Source: Planctomycetota bacterium (GTDB lineage: Bacteria; Planctomycetota; Planctomycetia; JALXBF01). Taken from it: DNA of 45,905 nt. The stretch spans positions 1 to 45,905 of the forward strand of contig JALXBF010000136.1 of assembly GCA_026991575.1 (NCBI GenBank), read 5' to 3'. The notes beneath the pieces are model-generated. The model was not told where the DNA came from. It saw nothing but the letters and a program-made list of their open reading frames with translations, and ran no database searches. Shown in pieces: positions 6,877 through 15,291 of the stretch; the stretch's first letter is position 1, and each line of letters opens with the position of its first letter. Position numbers and translations under genes: made by a program.

Positions 6877-9852
6877 TCACCAATCCAGGGGAGCTTGCCA
6901 GGCCGCCTTGATCCGCTCAATGCCTACATCCAGCACGATCTTTCCGGCCGCGTCCTCTACGACGACCCGTGGCCGGTCCGTTACTTGACCGAGCAGTCGG
7001 TAACTGATCCCGCCAGCAGCGGCCGCTTCCTCGACGGTCGCAAGCGACCGCTCGGGGACTTCGAGCAGGTAACGACTGGGGGTCTCGGAGCAGAGCCATC
7101 CGAGCCGGAGCTGTTCGGCTGTGGCGTTGTCGGCTTCCAGCTCGCGTACCAGCTCCTCATCGCCAGGCAGCCGGACCGTTACGCCCAGTCGCCCGGCCAG
7201 CGCCATTTCGGCAAGTGCCACCAGGATACCCCCCTCGCTGATGTCATGACAGGCGCGCACTGCGCCGGAGCCGATCAACCGACTCACCACACGCGCCGCG
7301 GCCGGGCCTTCGGTCAAATCCACCGTGGGCACATCACCGCCGTCCCAGCCCAGCAGCCGTGCCAGTGCGCTCTGCCCCAGCTCGGCCCGTGTCCGGCCGA
7401 TCAGCACCAGCAAGTTTCCCGGTTCCTTCAAGTCCATGGTCACACACCGCGCCACGTCGGGCACGATGCCCACAGCGCTGATGAGGATCGTTGGAGGGAT
7501 CACCAACTGCACGGGCTGGCCATCCAGCTCGCCGCGGAATTCGTTATTGAGGCTGTCCTTGCCCGAGATAAACGGCGTGCCGTAAGCCAGCGCACCGTCG
7601 TAACAGGCCAACGCCGCCCGTACCAACGAACCGAGCTGCTCGGGACGGTTCGTGTTCCCCCAGCAGAAGTTGTCTAGCAGGGCAATCCGCTCAGGATCGG
7701 CTCCGACGGCAACGCAGTTGCGCACCGCCTCGTCGATCGCGCAAAGCGTCATCCGATACGGGTCAACTCGGCCGTACCTGGGGTTGATGCCACACGCCAG
7801 CGCCACACCGGCAGGCGACTCAGGCACCGGGCGCAGCACAGCCGCATCCGAGGGGCCATCCTGCACGCGCCCCACCAGCGGCTTCACAACACTCCCCCCC
7901 TGCACCTCGTGGTCGTACTGCCGGATCACCCACTCTTTCGAACAGATGCTCCAATCCGCCAACAGCTCCAGCAGCACCTCCGACAGCGACCGGGCCGACG
8001 TCGCTCCCGGCGGCGGCAGCCGCCGGTCCGCTGCACCGGCAGGCAGCCGAAACTCCGCGCGCCGCAACTTCCTGGGACAGCCCTTATGCAAAAACTCCAA
8101 GTCCAACTCGCCGACCACCTGATCGCCATACTTCAACACCAACTTACCACTGGCCAGAAACCGACCGATCACCGTCGCCTCGACGCCTTCTGCACGACAT
8201 AACCGCTCCAGCTCCGGCCAGCTTTCCTCGGGCACGGCCAACACCATCCGCTCCTGCGACTCGCTGATCCAGATCTCCGTGTAGCTCAGCCCGGCGTACT
8301 TCAGCGGTGCCCGCTCCAGCCACACCTCAGCCCCCAGTCCTTCCGCCATCTCGCCCACGGCCGAGCTGAACCCGCCTGCGCCACAATCAGTGATCGCGTG
8401 GAACAGCCCGCGGTCCCGTGCCGCCAACAGAACGTCCAACATCTTCTTCTCAGTAATCGGATTACCGATCTGAACAGCCCCCCCGGAAAACTCAGCCGAT
8501 TCGCTGTGCAGCTCCACCGACGAGAACGTTGCGCCATGGATGCCGTCACGGCCGGTGCGACCACCGACCGTGACGATCAGATCGCCTGCCTGAGGCGCTT
8601 TGTGCTCCTTGCCCGCCGGAATCAGGCCCAGGCAACCACAGTACACCAACGGATTGCCCAGGTACTCCGGCTCGCTGAGAATGGCGCCGTTAACCGTGGG
8701 GATACCCATGCGGTTGCCGTAGTCACGGACACCGGCAACGACGCCCTTCAGCACCCTTCGGGGATGCAGCACGCCGGCGGGTAGCCGTTCGGGCGCAAGC
8801 GTCAGATCACCCACGCAGAAGACGTCCGTGTTGGCGATCGGCTTTGCACCCAGGCCACAGCCGAGAATATCGCGAATGACACCGCCAACCCCGGTACTTG
8901 CCCCGCCGTACGGTTCGATCGCCGAAGGATGGTTATGCGTTTCCACCTTAAAGCAGAGGTTCCAGTCGCCATCGAAGCGAACGATGCCAGCATTGTCGGC
9001 AAAGACCTTGACACACCAGTCGTGTTGCTGGCCCCAGCGGCGGCGCAACTCCTGGGTTGCGCGAAAGACAGTCTCGCCCAGCAGGGTGTCGAACCGGCGT
9101 GTGCGGTGCGGTCGGCCGTCCGGCCCGTACTCCACGTAGTCGACCGGTCCCTTGAGCGTCTTATGGGAGCAGTGTTCTGACCAGGTCTGTGCGAGCGTCT
9201 CCAGTTCGATGTCCGTGGGCTCGCGACCAAGCTGCCGGTAATAGGCCTGGATAGCCTTCATTTCATCCAGGTCCAGCGCCAGCATTCCGTCGCGGCTAAC
9301 GCGCAACAGCTGCTGTTCGTCCGCATCGCGTAGTGGGACCGTAACTAGCCGAAACTCGTAAGGGGCTGCTTCCTGGAAAACCTCGGCCGGCAACCGGCCC
9401 CAGTGGACCTGCTCGATCGCGTCGTTGGCCAGCACGCGATACGCGACTGTTCGGCGCAACCGGTCGGCAACGGGCTGTTCGAACCGATACGCGCGACCCG
9501 TCCGAACCGCTTCGACCGCCAGTCCCATCTCCTGGAGCGCATCCAGGCAGGTCAGGGCGACCGGGTCCATGACACCGGGGTGGTAAAGCACGTACGCGCA
9601 CGTCGGATCCGGCTCGGTGTGCCGATCCAGCGGCCTAAGCTTGTATACGTCGGCTACGGGATCAGCCAGCAACTCTTCCGCAGCTCGGCGTGCGTCGCGT
9701 TCTGAAAGATTGCCCGCGATGACGTAGAGGCGGCAAAAGCGGACCGGCTCGGGCATGGCCAGGTGCAGCTCGGCAGCCGTTTCCCGGACGCGAGCCCGCT
9801 CAGCATCGTGCAGCCTCGGCTGCAGAGAAACCTCAATGACCCACGTCGTCAT
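6877..9852 (-). CDS. purL: Phosphoribosylformylglycinamidine synthase, synthetase subunit with fused PurS-like N-terminus
   Basis: PurL converts FGAR to FGAM with ATP and ammonia from PurQ. The chosen start (ATG 9852, MTTWVIEVSLQ) gives 991 residues. The first 195 residues look like two PurS-like halves. The small-type PurL core then begins at MKAIQAYYRQLGREPTD and includes SEHCSHKT (S225 onward), the metal and ATP motif KVETHNHPSAIEPYGG, GRTGRDGIHG and the second-half signature GKDSLNNE. The protein is therefore intermediate between small PurL (about 740, with separate PurS) and large PurL (about 1,295, with fused glutaminase). PurS is built in and PurQ is separate. Its start lies inside the 3' end of tyrA (20-base overlap), which points to translational coupling. 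Confidence 0.96.
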   Translation of the reverse strand: MTTWVIEVSLQPRLHDAERARVRETAAELHLAMPEPVRFCRLYVIAGNLSERDARRAAEELLADPVADVYKLRPLDRHTEPDPTCAYVLYHPGVMDPVALTCLDALQEMGLAVEAVRTGRAYRFEQPVADRLRRTVAYRVLANDAIEQVHWGRLPAEVFQEAAPYEFRLVTVPLRDADEQQLLRVSRDGMLALDLDEMKAIQAYYRQLGREPTDIELETLAQTWSEHCSHKTLKGPVDYVEYGPDGRPHRTRRFDTLLGETVFRATQELRRRWGQQHDWCVKVFADNAGIVRFDGDWNLCFKVETHNHPSAIEPYGGASTGVGGVIRDILGCGLGAKPIANTDVFCVGDLTLAPERLPAGVLHPRRVLKGVVAGVRDYGNRMGIPTVNGAILSEPEYLGNPLVYCGCLGLIPAGKEHKAPQAGDLIVTVGGRTGRDGIHGATFSSVELHSESAEFSGGAVQIGNPITEKKMLDVLLAARDRGLFHAITDCGAGGFSSAVGEMAEGLGAEVWLERAPLKYAGLSYTEIWISESQERMVLAVPEESWPELERLCRAEGVEATVIGRFLASGKLVLKYGDQVVGELDLEFLHKGCPRKLRRAEFRLPAGAADRRLPPPGATSARSLSEVLLELLADWSICSKEWVIRQYDHEVQGGSVVKPLVGRVQDGPSDAAVLRPVPESPAGVALACGINPRYGRVDPYRMTLCAIDEAVRNCVAVGADPERIALLDNFCWGNTNRPEQLGSLVRAALACYDGALAYGTPFISGKDSLNNEFRGELDGQPVQLVIPPTILISAVGIVPDVARCVTMDLKEPGNLLVLIGRTRAELGQSALARLLGWDGGDVPTVDLTEGPAAARVVSRLIGSGAVRACHDISEGGILVALAEMALAGRLGVTVRLPGDEELVRELEADNATAEQLRLGWLCSETPSRYLLEVPERSLATVEEAAAAGGISYRLLGQVTDRPRVVVEDAAGKIVLDVGIERIKAAWQAPLDW

Positions 9853-10807
9853 GTTGCCCGGCCCGTGGATGGTCCGTGTCGTTGTCCTGTGCTGGCGTGT
9901 CAAGCTGTTGCCTGCGGACGCGTGCAGCCCGCCACCACTCAATCAACGCTTGCATGTCGTCGCCGCCTTGCTCCAGCGCGCGGCGGGCCCCGTCAAGCTT
10001 CTCCAGGAACGCGCTCAGTGCATCGATCAGTTGGTGCCGGTTCAGCTTCAGGATCGGCATCCAGACCTCCTCGCTGCCCCCGGCCACACGGGTCGTGTCC
10101 AGGAATCCACTGGCCACGAACGCCTCTGCCTCCTCTGGCAGAGCGTGCACCAGAGCGGCAGCCACCAGGTGTGGCAGGTGGCTGGTGTGGGCCAGGAACC
10201 GATCGTGCGTTTCCGGATCCAGTTGCACGCAGCGCGCTCCAATGGCTTGCCAGAGTTGTTCCACGGCGGTCAGCGCCTTCGGACTGGTGAGCTCGGTGGG
10301 CGTAAGCACACACAGTCGGGAGCGGAACAGGTCAGCACGGGCGTGTTCGACGCCGCTCCGCTCCGAGCCGGCCAGCGGATGCCCAGGCACGAACCAGGCT
10401 GCTCGCTCTGGGGGAACCGCCGCCTGGACGGCCTCCACGATCGCCTGCTTAACACTCCCGCAATCAGTTACGATCAAGGGCCTTGGCCCGCAACGCTCAC
10501 CCAGTAACGCGATCGCCTGTGACGCGATAAGGTCCACGGGCGTGCACAGGACAACCAGATCAGCCGTGTTGGCCGCCTCCTGCAAGTCACGCGTCCAGCA
10601 ATCGATCGCACCGAGTTGCCGGGCCCGCTCCAGACGCTCCTGGCTCCGGTCCATGCCGAGAACCCGGCGTGCAAGCCCCTCTTGGCGCAGGGCCTGGCCA
10701 AGGGAACCGCCGATCAGGCCGACACCCACAACGGCGATTGTGTCCCAGGGGCTCTGGCTCACGCTTCCGACCGGGCCAGGAAGGTGGACGTTACGGTGCT
10801 CTGTCAC
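9833..10807 (-). CDS. tyrA: Prephenate/arogenate dehydrogenase
   Basis: TyrA oxidatively decarboxylates prephenate (or arogenate) in tyrosine synthesis. The Rossmann NAD(P) loop is VVGVGLIGGSLG (about residues 26-37). The substrate region has GHPLAGSERSGVEHA, with the family histidine, and HTSHLPHLVAAAL in the helical dimerisation domain. The 324-residue length fits the prokaryotic single-domain enzyme without ACT or chorismate mutase domains. The GTG at 10807 is the outermost start, and a GTG 15 codons later (before SQSPWDTIAVVG) is possible. A TATAAT hexamer on the minus strand (10818-10823) is close enough to favour the shorter form if it is a -10 box, but no good -35 accompanies it. First gene of the operon with purL and purQ. 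Confidence 0.93.
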   Translation of the reverse strand: MTEHRNVHLPGPVGSVSQSPWDTIAVVGVGLIGGSLGQALRQEGLARRVLGMDRSQERLERARQLGAIDCWTRDLQEAANTADLVVLCTPVDLIASQAIALLGERCGPRPLIVTDCGSVKQAIVEAVQAAVPPERAAWFVPGHPLAGSERSGVEHARADLFRSRLCVLTPTELTSPKALTAVEQLWQAIGARCVQLDPETHDRFLAHTSHLPHLVAAALVHALPEEAEAFVASGFLDTTRVAGGSEEVWMPILKLNRHQLIDALSAFLEKLDGARRALEQGGDDMQALIEWWRAARVRRQQLDTPAQDNDTDHPRAGQHDDVGH

Positions 10808-10991
10808 GCGGACCGCAATTATAGCGACGTGCCCCGTGGGCGCCGCTTTAGACCCACTCAGCGCAGCAGTTCGCTACTGACGGGAGCCAGCCACCAATTC
10901 GTCCGGCACCGTTGCCGGCGGTCGCACGGAAACGTGCAAGCGACCAATAATGCTTGGGGAGCCTACCCGCCCTAAGCTAAGGAGGTGACCG

Positions 10992-11705
10992 ATGTTCAGA
11001 CACGCGCTGATCTTCGCCACCGCGATCGGGTGCCTGGTCGCAGCTTCGGTGCTGGTTTGCGTTCAGTCGGCTGCGCGCGGCCAGATTGGCTCCCGCGGTA
11101 CGGACCTTTCCCGGCAGGAGCGTCAGCTTATTGAGGAATTCGTCAACCGGGCACTGCGGCTGGCGGCTCAGTACGAGGCCTCGGGCAACTACGACCGCGC
11201 CAAGAGGCTGCTGAAGACCGTGCTGGACGTAAGCCCGGAGGAGAAGCGGGCACGTGACCGGCTGAAGGAACTGGAGCAGCGGGAATTGAGCCAGAACCGC
11301 GTCGTGTTCCGGGTGCAGGCAAACAGGGGCTGGCAGGATACCGGGGTTATCGTCTTTGCCGGTCGCCCGGTGGCCATCGAAGCGCGGGGTGAGTGGGTAT
11401 TCCGTATGACGCACACCGTTGGCCCCGACGGGATGCAGATCCCGAAAGAATGGCGTGAATTTCCGCTTGGCGCGCTCATCGGAGCCATCCAGCCGATCAC
11501 TATGGAACGGCCGGGGCCGCGCCGCGGCGCGAAGAAGGCCAAGCGTGACATGCCCCAGGTGAAGCCGTTCCTGGTCGGCAGCAAGAAGGTGATCACGCCC
11601 GAGTACACCGGGAGACTGTTCCTGAAGATCCACGACTCGGACGAATCAGACAACGCGGGTAATCTGGTCGTTCAAGTGTCGGGCTACCTGCAAAGCCAAC
11701 GCTAG
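10992..11705 (+). CDS. Exported protein: TPR-like helix pair plus LecA (PA-IL)-like beta domain
   Basis: The ATG follows a perfect ribosome site (TAAGGAGGTGA, 10978-10988), so strong translation is expected. Residues 1-31 form a signal peptide (positive MFRH, hydrophobic core, ARG cleavage region). Residues 40-100 form one helix-turn-helix pair of TPR type (RALRLAAQYEASGNYDRAKR, then LLKTVLDVSPEEKRA). The rest resembles the LecA/PA-IL lectin sandwich: GWQDTGVIVFAGRPVAIEA, then LGALIGAI, then TGRLFLKIHD followed by NAGNLVVQVSG. In PA-IL the corresponding D/N residues near the end bind calcium and galactose. Here sugar binding is inference only. It is divergent from tyrA, with about 185 bases between them. 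Probable location: periplasm or surface. Confidence 0.8.
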   Translation: MFRHALIFATAIGCLVAASVLVCVQSAARGQIGSRGTDLSRQERQLIEEFVNRALRLAAQYEASGNYDRAKRLLKTVLDVSPEEKRARDRLKELEQRELSQNRVVFRVQANRGWQDTGVIVFAGRPVAIEARGEWVFRMTHTVGPDGMQIPKEWREFPLGALIGAIQPITMERPGPRRGAKKAKRDMPQVKPFLVGSKKVITPEYTGRLFLKIHDSDESDNAGNLVVQVSGYLQSQR

Positions 11706-11781
11706 GATCCGGGGCGGCGCTGCCTGTGGCAAAGCTCCCTGACGCAGACGCCCGCCGCGCGGTCACCCCCAGACTGATCCC

Positions 11782-12588
11782 ATGACGGCAATCGTGACAC
11801 TGACCACCGATTTCGGTACCACCGGCAGCTATGTCGCCGAGATGAAGGGGGCCGGTCTGAGCATCTGCCCAGAGATCTGCTTCGTGGATGTTAGCCATCA
11901 GGTCCCCCCTCAGGACGTGCGCTACGCGGCCTTCTTGCTCCGCCAGATCTTGCCCCACTTCCCGCCCCAAACGATCCACGTGGCAGTGGTAGATCCGGGC
12001 GTGGGCACGCAGCGCCGGATCCTGTGCTTTCGAGTGGCCGACCAGTTCTTGATCGGTCCGGACAACGGGGTCCTCACCTGGGCCGTGCGTCTGTTTCCTG
12101 CGGCCGAGGTAGCATGTCGCGTCGTGACGAACCGCAGTTGGTTTCGCGACGAGGTGACCAGCACGTTCCACGGCAGGGACATCATGATGCCGGTAGCGGC
12201 CCGTCTGGCAGCGGGCGAAGCGTTCGAGGAGGTCGGGCCCGAGTGCAACGACTGGCTGGAGCTGCTCTGGCCCGAACCGACACGGTCCGGCACCACCATT
12301 CGCGGGGAGATCGTCTTCCGCGATCCGTTCGGCAATCTGATCTCGAACATCGATTCGTCACGGCTTGACGAGCTGGGCACTTCCGGCCCGTACGAGGTCA
12401 TCGTGGGCAATGGCCACCGAGCCCGTTGGGTGCGCACGTATGGTGAGGGCACCGTCGGCGAGCTGGTTGCGCTGGTCGGCAGCAGCCATCTAGTCGAGGT
12501 TGCTGTCGTTCAGGGCAGTGCAGCCGCCCTGCTGAAGGTCGGGCCGGGAACGCCCATCACGATCGCTCCTGCACAGCGAGGTACCTGA
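11782..12588 (+). CDS. SAM hydroxide adenosyltransferase (DUF62 family)
   Basis: Family members hydrolyse S-adenosylmethionine to adenosine and methionine; relatives are chlorinases and fluorinases. Signature motifs are all present: LTTDFGTTGSYVAEMKG at the N-terminus, VDPGVGTQRR, GPDNGVLTW, TFHGRDIMMPVAA and the C-terminal DPFGNLISNID. The water-activating triad Asp-Arg-His maps to D71, R78 and H130, with the same spacing as in the characterised archaeal enzyme PH0463 (D68, R75, H127). No halogenase-type loop insertion is seen, so hydrolysis is the likely reaction. The 268-residue length is normal. The next gene starts one base after the stop. Confidence 0.93.
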   Translation: MTAIVTLTTDFGTTGSYVAEMKGAGLSICPEICFVDVSHQVPPQDVRYAAFLLRQILPHFPPQTIHVAVVDPGVGTQRRILCFRVADQFLIGPDNGVLTWAVRLFPAAEVACRVVTNRSWFRDEVTSTFHGRDIMMPVAARLAAGEAFEEVGPECNDWLELLWPEPTRSGTTIRGEIVFRDPFGNLISNIDSSRLDELGTSGPYEVIVGNGHRARWVRTYGEGTVGELVALVGSSHLVEVAVVQGSAAALLKVGPGTPITIAPAQRGT

Positions 12589-12589
12589 C

Positions 12590-14056
12590 ATGCCAGCCAT
12601 CTGTCCACATTGCGGCAAGGAGATCGGCCAGGACGCACCGCAGCATTGCCCGCACTGTGGTACTGCGGTGCCGGCGGCCGTCGAGGCGAACAACGCCACG
12701 TCGTCAGGCGAGTATGAGATCGAACCAGCGTCGACGTCACACAGCAGCGATTCCCTCATGCATTTCTTCCAGTCCATGCAAGGCGTTGATCACGGCGACA
12801 GCATCGTCGTCGAGGCGGACTCATCCGACGACGACGTTGGAGAACCATCGTCCAGCGAAATGAGCGTTCCGCCGGGGGAAGACGCAGCACAGCAGGATAC
12901 CGATCAACAGGAGCCGCCATCGGCCATTCAGGTACTCCAAGCACTTCGTGCCGATTCGGCGCCGAGCGAGGCAGAGCTGCCCGAGACCGACCGTCCGTCG
13001 GCACCAGGCCAGGACGGGGCCTCGCCAGACGTAGGCGAAGCGGTCCAGCACACGGCGGATGGTGGTGAGTACGCTGGCCCAGGCTCGATCGCTTCCGCTC
13101 ACCAGGAGGAGCTCCCCGCTCAGCATGGCGACCATGACCGCGGCGGCGAGCCGCAGGAGGTCACGGCCGAATCGCCAGGCGGTGCTGAAGCGGACAACCA
13201 GGAGAACGCGGAGGCTGTCGCCGAGCAAGAAACGGACGTCAGCGAGCCAGGCGAACCGCAGGAAGTGGGCGCGATCTGGCAGCCGCCGGCTGTAGCGGCC
13301 GATGCCATAAGCAGCGAAAGCTTCTCGCGGCGACCGCAACGACAGCAGTCTTCCACGTCCTTGATCGCTATCATTGCCACCTACATCTGCGGCGCGATGA
13401 CCGGCTTTGTCATTGGCAAGCTGGTGTATGGTCCGGCGGCCACCAGCCCGCTGCGGAAGATACCCGACTATGGCGTGCACCAGGGGGGCCGAGAATGGCG
13501 GCTGCCCAGCCCCGATGCGGCCGTGCCACGTGGTCAGTGGCTGGAACCGGGCAAGAAGCTCCGCGTGGGCGACCTGGAAGTCGAGGCTGTGGCACTGACC
13601 GTGCGACCGATCCGTCTGACTCGGATCGATCCGATCACTGGCCGGCTGGAACGGCGTGACACGGGCGAACAGTCACTGGTTCTGGTGCTTCGTATCCGGA
13701 ATCTGTCCGAGAATCTCGCGTTCGTCCCGATCGACGAGCTGTTCCTGCGCGAGAGTGAGTTTCCGGAGTACAGCTACATCGAGCTGCCCGATGGCCGACA
13801 CATTGGGATGTACCCGTTGCCGAAGTTCAGCGAGTTCAACCTGGAACAGCAGACGTTCGAGGAACTACCGCCGGGCCAGACGCGCACCTACTGGATCGTG
13901 GCGGATCCTGAGGTACTTGCCCACTTAGAGGATACGATGACATGGCGGGTTCAGTTGCGCGTCGGTGGCAGCATCGACCGAACCTACTCGACCGTGATCG
14001 CCGTACGCTTTCACGTCGATGACATTCAGCGGTCTGACGGTGACTCGACGACATGA
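12590..14056 (+). CDS. Zinc-ribbon membrane protein with long acidic linker
   Basis: The 488-residue protein opens with a two-knuckle zinc ribbon (C5, C8, C20, C23 in CPHC...CPHC). About 225 residues rich in Glu, Asp, Gln, Ala and Ser follow and are probably disordered. One membrane helix (about 256-279, IAIIATYICGAMTGFVIGKL) leads to a beta-rich domain of about 200 residues (LRVGDLEVEAVALTVRPIRL, then SLVLVLRIRNLSENLAFVPI). This C-terminal part looks like an immunoglobulin-type or DUF4352-like sandwich. The likely topology puts the ribbon in the cytoplasm and the sandwich outside. I do not recognise a named family for the whole. It is sandwiched between the SAM hydrolase (1-base gap) and DUF523 (ATGA overlap), so it is almost certainly cotranscribed with them. 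Confidence 0.8.
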   Translation: MPAICPHCGKEIGQDAPQHCPHCGTAVPAAVEANNATSSGEYEIEPASTSHSSDSLMHFFQSMQGVDHGDSIVVEADSSDDDVGEPSSSEMSVPPGEDAAQQDTDQQEPPSAIQVLQALRADSAPSEAELPETDRPSAPGQDGASPDVGEAVQHTADGGEYAGPGSIASAHQEELPAQHGDHDRGGEPQEVTAESPGGAEADNQENAEAVAEQETDVSEPGEPQEVGAIWQPPAVAADAISSESFSRRPQRQQSSTSLIAIIATYICGAMTGFVIGKLVYGPAATSPLRKIPDYGVHQGGREWRLPSPDAAVPRGQWLEPGKKLRVGDLEVEAVALTVRPIRLTRIDPITGRLERRDTGEQSLVLVLRIRNLSENLAFVPIDELFLRESEFPEYSYIELPDGRHIGMYPLPKFSEFNLEQQTFEELPPGQTRTYWIVADPEVLAHLEDTMTWRVQLRVGGSIDRTYSTVIAVRFHVDDIQRSDGDSTT

Positions 14057-14637
14057 GCGGCACGTCGTGCTCGGCTAAGCGGGCGCGTGCGGAGGCGGAG
14101 ACCCTCCGCGAACGGATCGAGCAGAGGCTGGCCCCCGGGGAGGCGGTCCTCGTCAGTGCGTGTCTGCTGGGCGTTCATTGCCGCTACGACGGGAGCACGA
14201 ATCCGGCAACCGGCCTGCAGCAGCTTGCTCGCCGGTACCGGATCGTACCGGTCTGTCCCGAGCAACTCGGCGGCCTGCCGACGCCACGGCCACCGGCGGA
14301 ATTCTCAGGCGGTGACGGGCGCGCGGTACTGGAGGGCCGAGCCTGCCTGCAGACAGCTTCCGGAGAAGACGTCACGGAAGCTTTTCTTCGTGGCGCTCGC
14401 GAGGCTGTGCGTCTTGGTAAACTAGCCGGGGCGCGCGTGGCAATCCTGAAGGAACGCAGCCCATCGTGCGGCGTCTGCCATGTGTACTGCCGAGGACGCC
14501 TGATCGAAGGACAAGGCGTCACCACAGCCCTGCTGGTCGAGCATGGGTTTGAAGTGATCCCGCTGGACCCGCCGAAGCAGCGTGAACGAGCGGATGGCAC
14601 GGGAGATGACGAGCCCACTGGAACTGAGGCCGGATGA
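14053..14637 (+). CDS. DUF523 / TudS-like thiouracil desulfurase family protein
   Basis: DUF523 proteins bind an oxygen-sensitive [4Fe-4S] cluster through three cysteines; the characterised member TudS turns thiouracil into uracil. The three motifs are intact: SACLLGVHCRYDG (C37), CPEQLGGLPTPRPPAEF (C68) and KERSPSCG (C139). Further cysteines (C43, C142, C146) are not family-wide. The first 30 residues form an extra charged helix relative to short family members. ATGA overlap with the preceding gene shows coupling. The physiological substrate here is unknown; rescue of thiolated nucleobases is the reasonable guess. Confidence 0.9.
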   Translation: MSGTSCSAKRARAEAETLRERIEQRLAPGEAVLVSACLLGVHCRYDGSTNPATGLQQLARRYRIVPVCPEQLGGLPTPRPPAEFSGGDGRAVLEGRACLQTASGEDVTEAFLRGAREAVRLGKLAGARVAILKERSPSCGVCHVYCRGRLIEGQGVTTALLVEHGFEVIPLDPPKQRERADGTGDDEPTGTEAG

Positions 14638-15241
14638 AATCACGGCGCTGCTGTCGATCGCCCGTCGCACGCTAGAGAGCGTTGTCTCGGGCGGACCGGC
14701 ACCGCTGTTCATGCCGCCGCCGGAGATGCAGAATCTGTACCAGCCTTGCGGTGCGTTCGTCACGCTGCGCGGGCCCGGCACTCGGCTGCGCGGTTGCATC
14801 GGACGGCTCTCCGGCGACATCGAGCTACACCGCATTGTCCGAGAGATGACCGTGGCAGCCGCGACGCAGGATCCACGGTTCGCTCATGAACGGATCACCC
14901 CCGCGGAGTTACCACTGGTGTTCGTGGAGATCTCGGTGCTCTCACCCCTGGAGCGGGTCAACGACCCGCTGAATGACATCCGCCCGGGAGTGCACGGCGT
15001 TTACGTCCGTAGGGGCAATCGTACCGGCTGCTTCCTGCCACAGGTCGCTACCGAGATGCGCTGGGACACGCGCCAGCTGCTCGAACACTGCTGCGCGCGC
15101 AAGGCCGGGCTGCCGCCGGACGCCTGGCAGGCGGCCGACGTGGAAGTGTTCCGGTTTACGAGCCAGGTCTACGAGGAGCCACGGCTTGGCATCACGCTAC
15201 CTCAGGAACCGCCGGGGCCGGTCTACGTGCAGCCGTGTTGA
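14594..15241 (+). CDS. AMMECR1 domain protein
   Basis: The single AMMECR1 domain is recognised from GAFVTLRGPGTRLRGCIG (with the hallmark LRGCIG), the helix EMTVAAATQDPRF and ISVLSPLERV. The reaction is unknown. In bacteria and archaea AMMECR1 is often linked to Memo-like dioxygenases and radical SAM proteins, neither of which is in the window. GTG 14582, ATG 14594 and ATG 14606 are possible starts, all inside the end of the DUF523 gene. I chose 14594, but 14606 (MTSPLELRPDE) cannot be excluded. The domain is about 190 residues, as expected. Overlap with DUF523 indicates translational coupling. Confidence 0.9.
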   Translation: MAREMTSPLELRPDEITALLSIARRTLESVVSGGPAPLFMPPPEMQNLYQPCGAFVTLRGPGTRLRGCIGRLSGDIELHRIVREMTVAAATQDPRFAHERITPAELPLVFVEISVLSPLERVNDPLNDIRPGVHGVYVRRGNRTGCFLPQVATEMRWDTRQLLEHCCARKAGLPPDAWQAADVEVFRFTSQVYEEPRLGITLPQEPPGPVYVQPC

Positions 15242-15291
15242 TTTGCTGGAGGTTGCTCTGGCCGTCCACCACCGACTCCGGATCGACCACC

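Noticed and set aside
6173-6988. Long plus-strand open frame across purQ and the purL end
   Set aside because: It is antisense to purQ and purL, which have complete family motifs.
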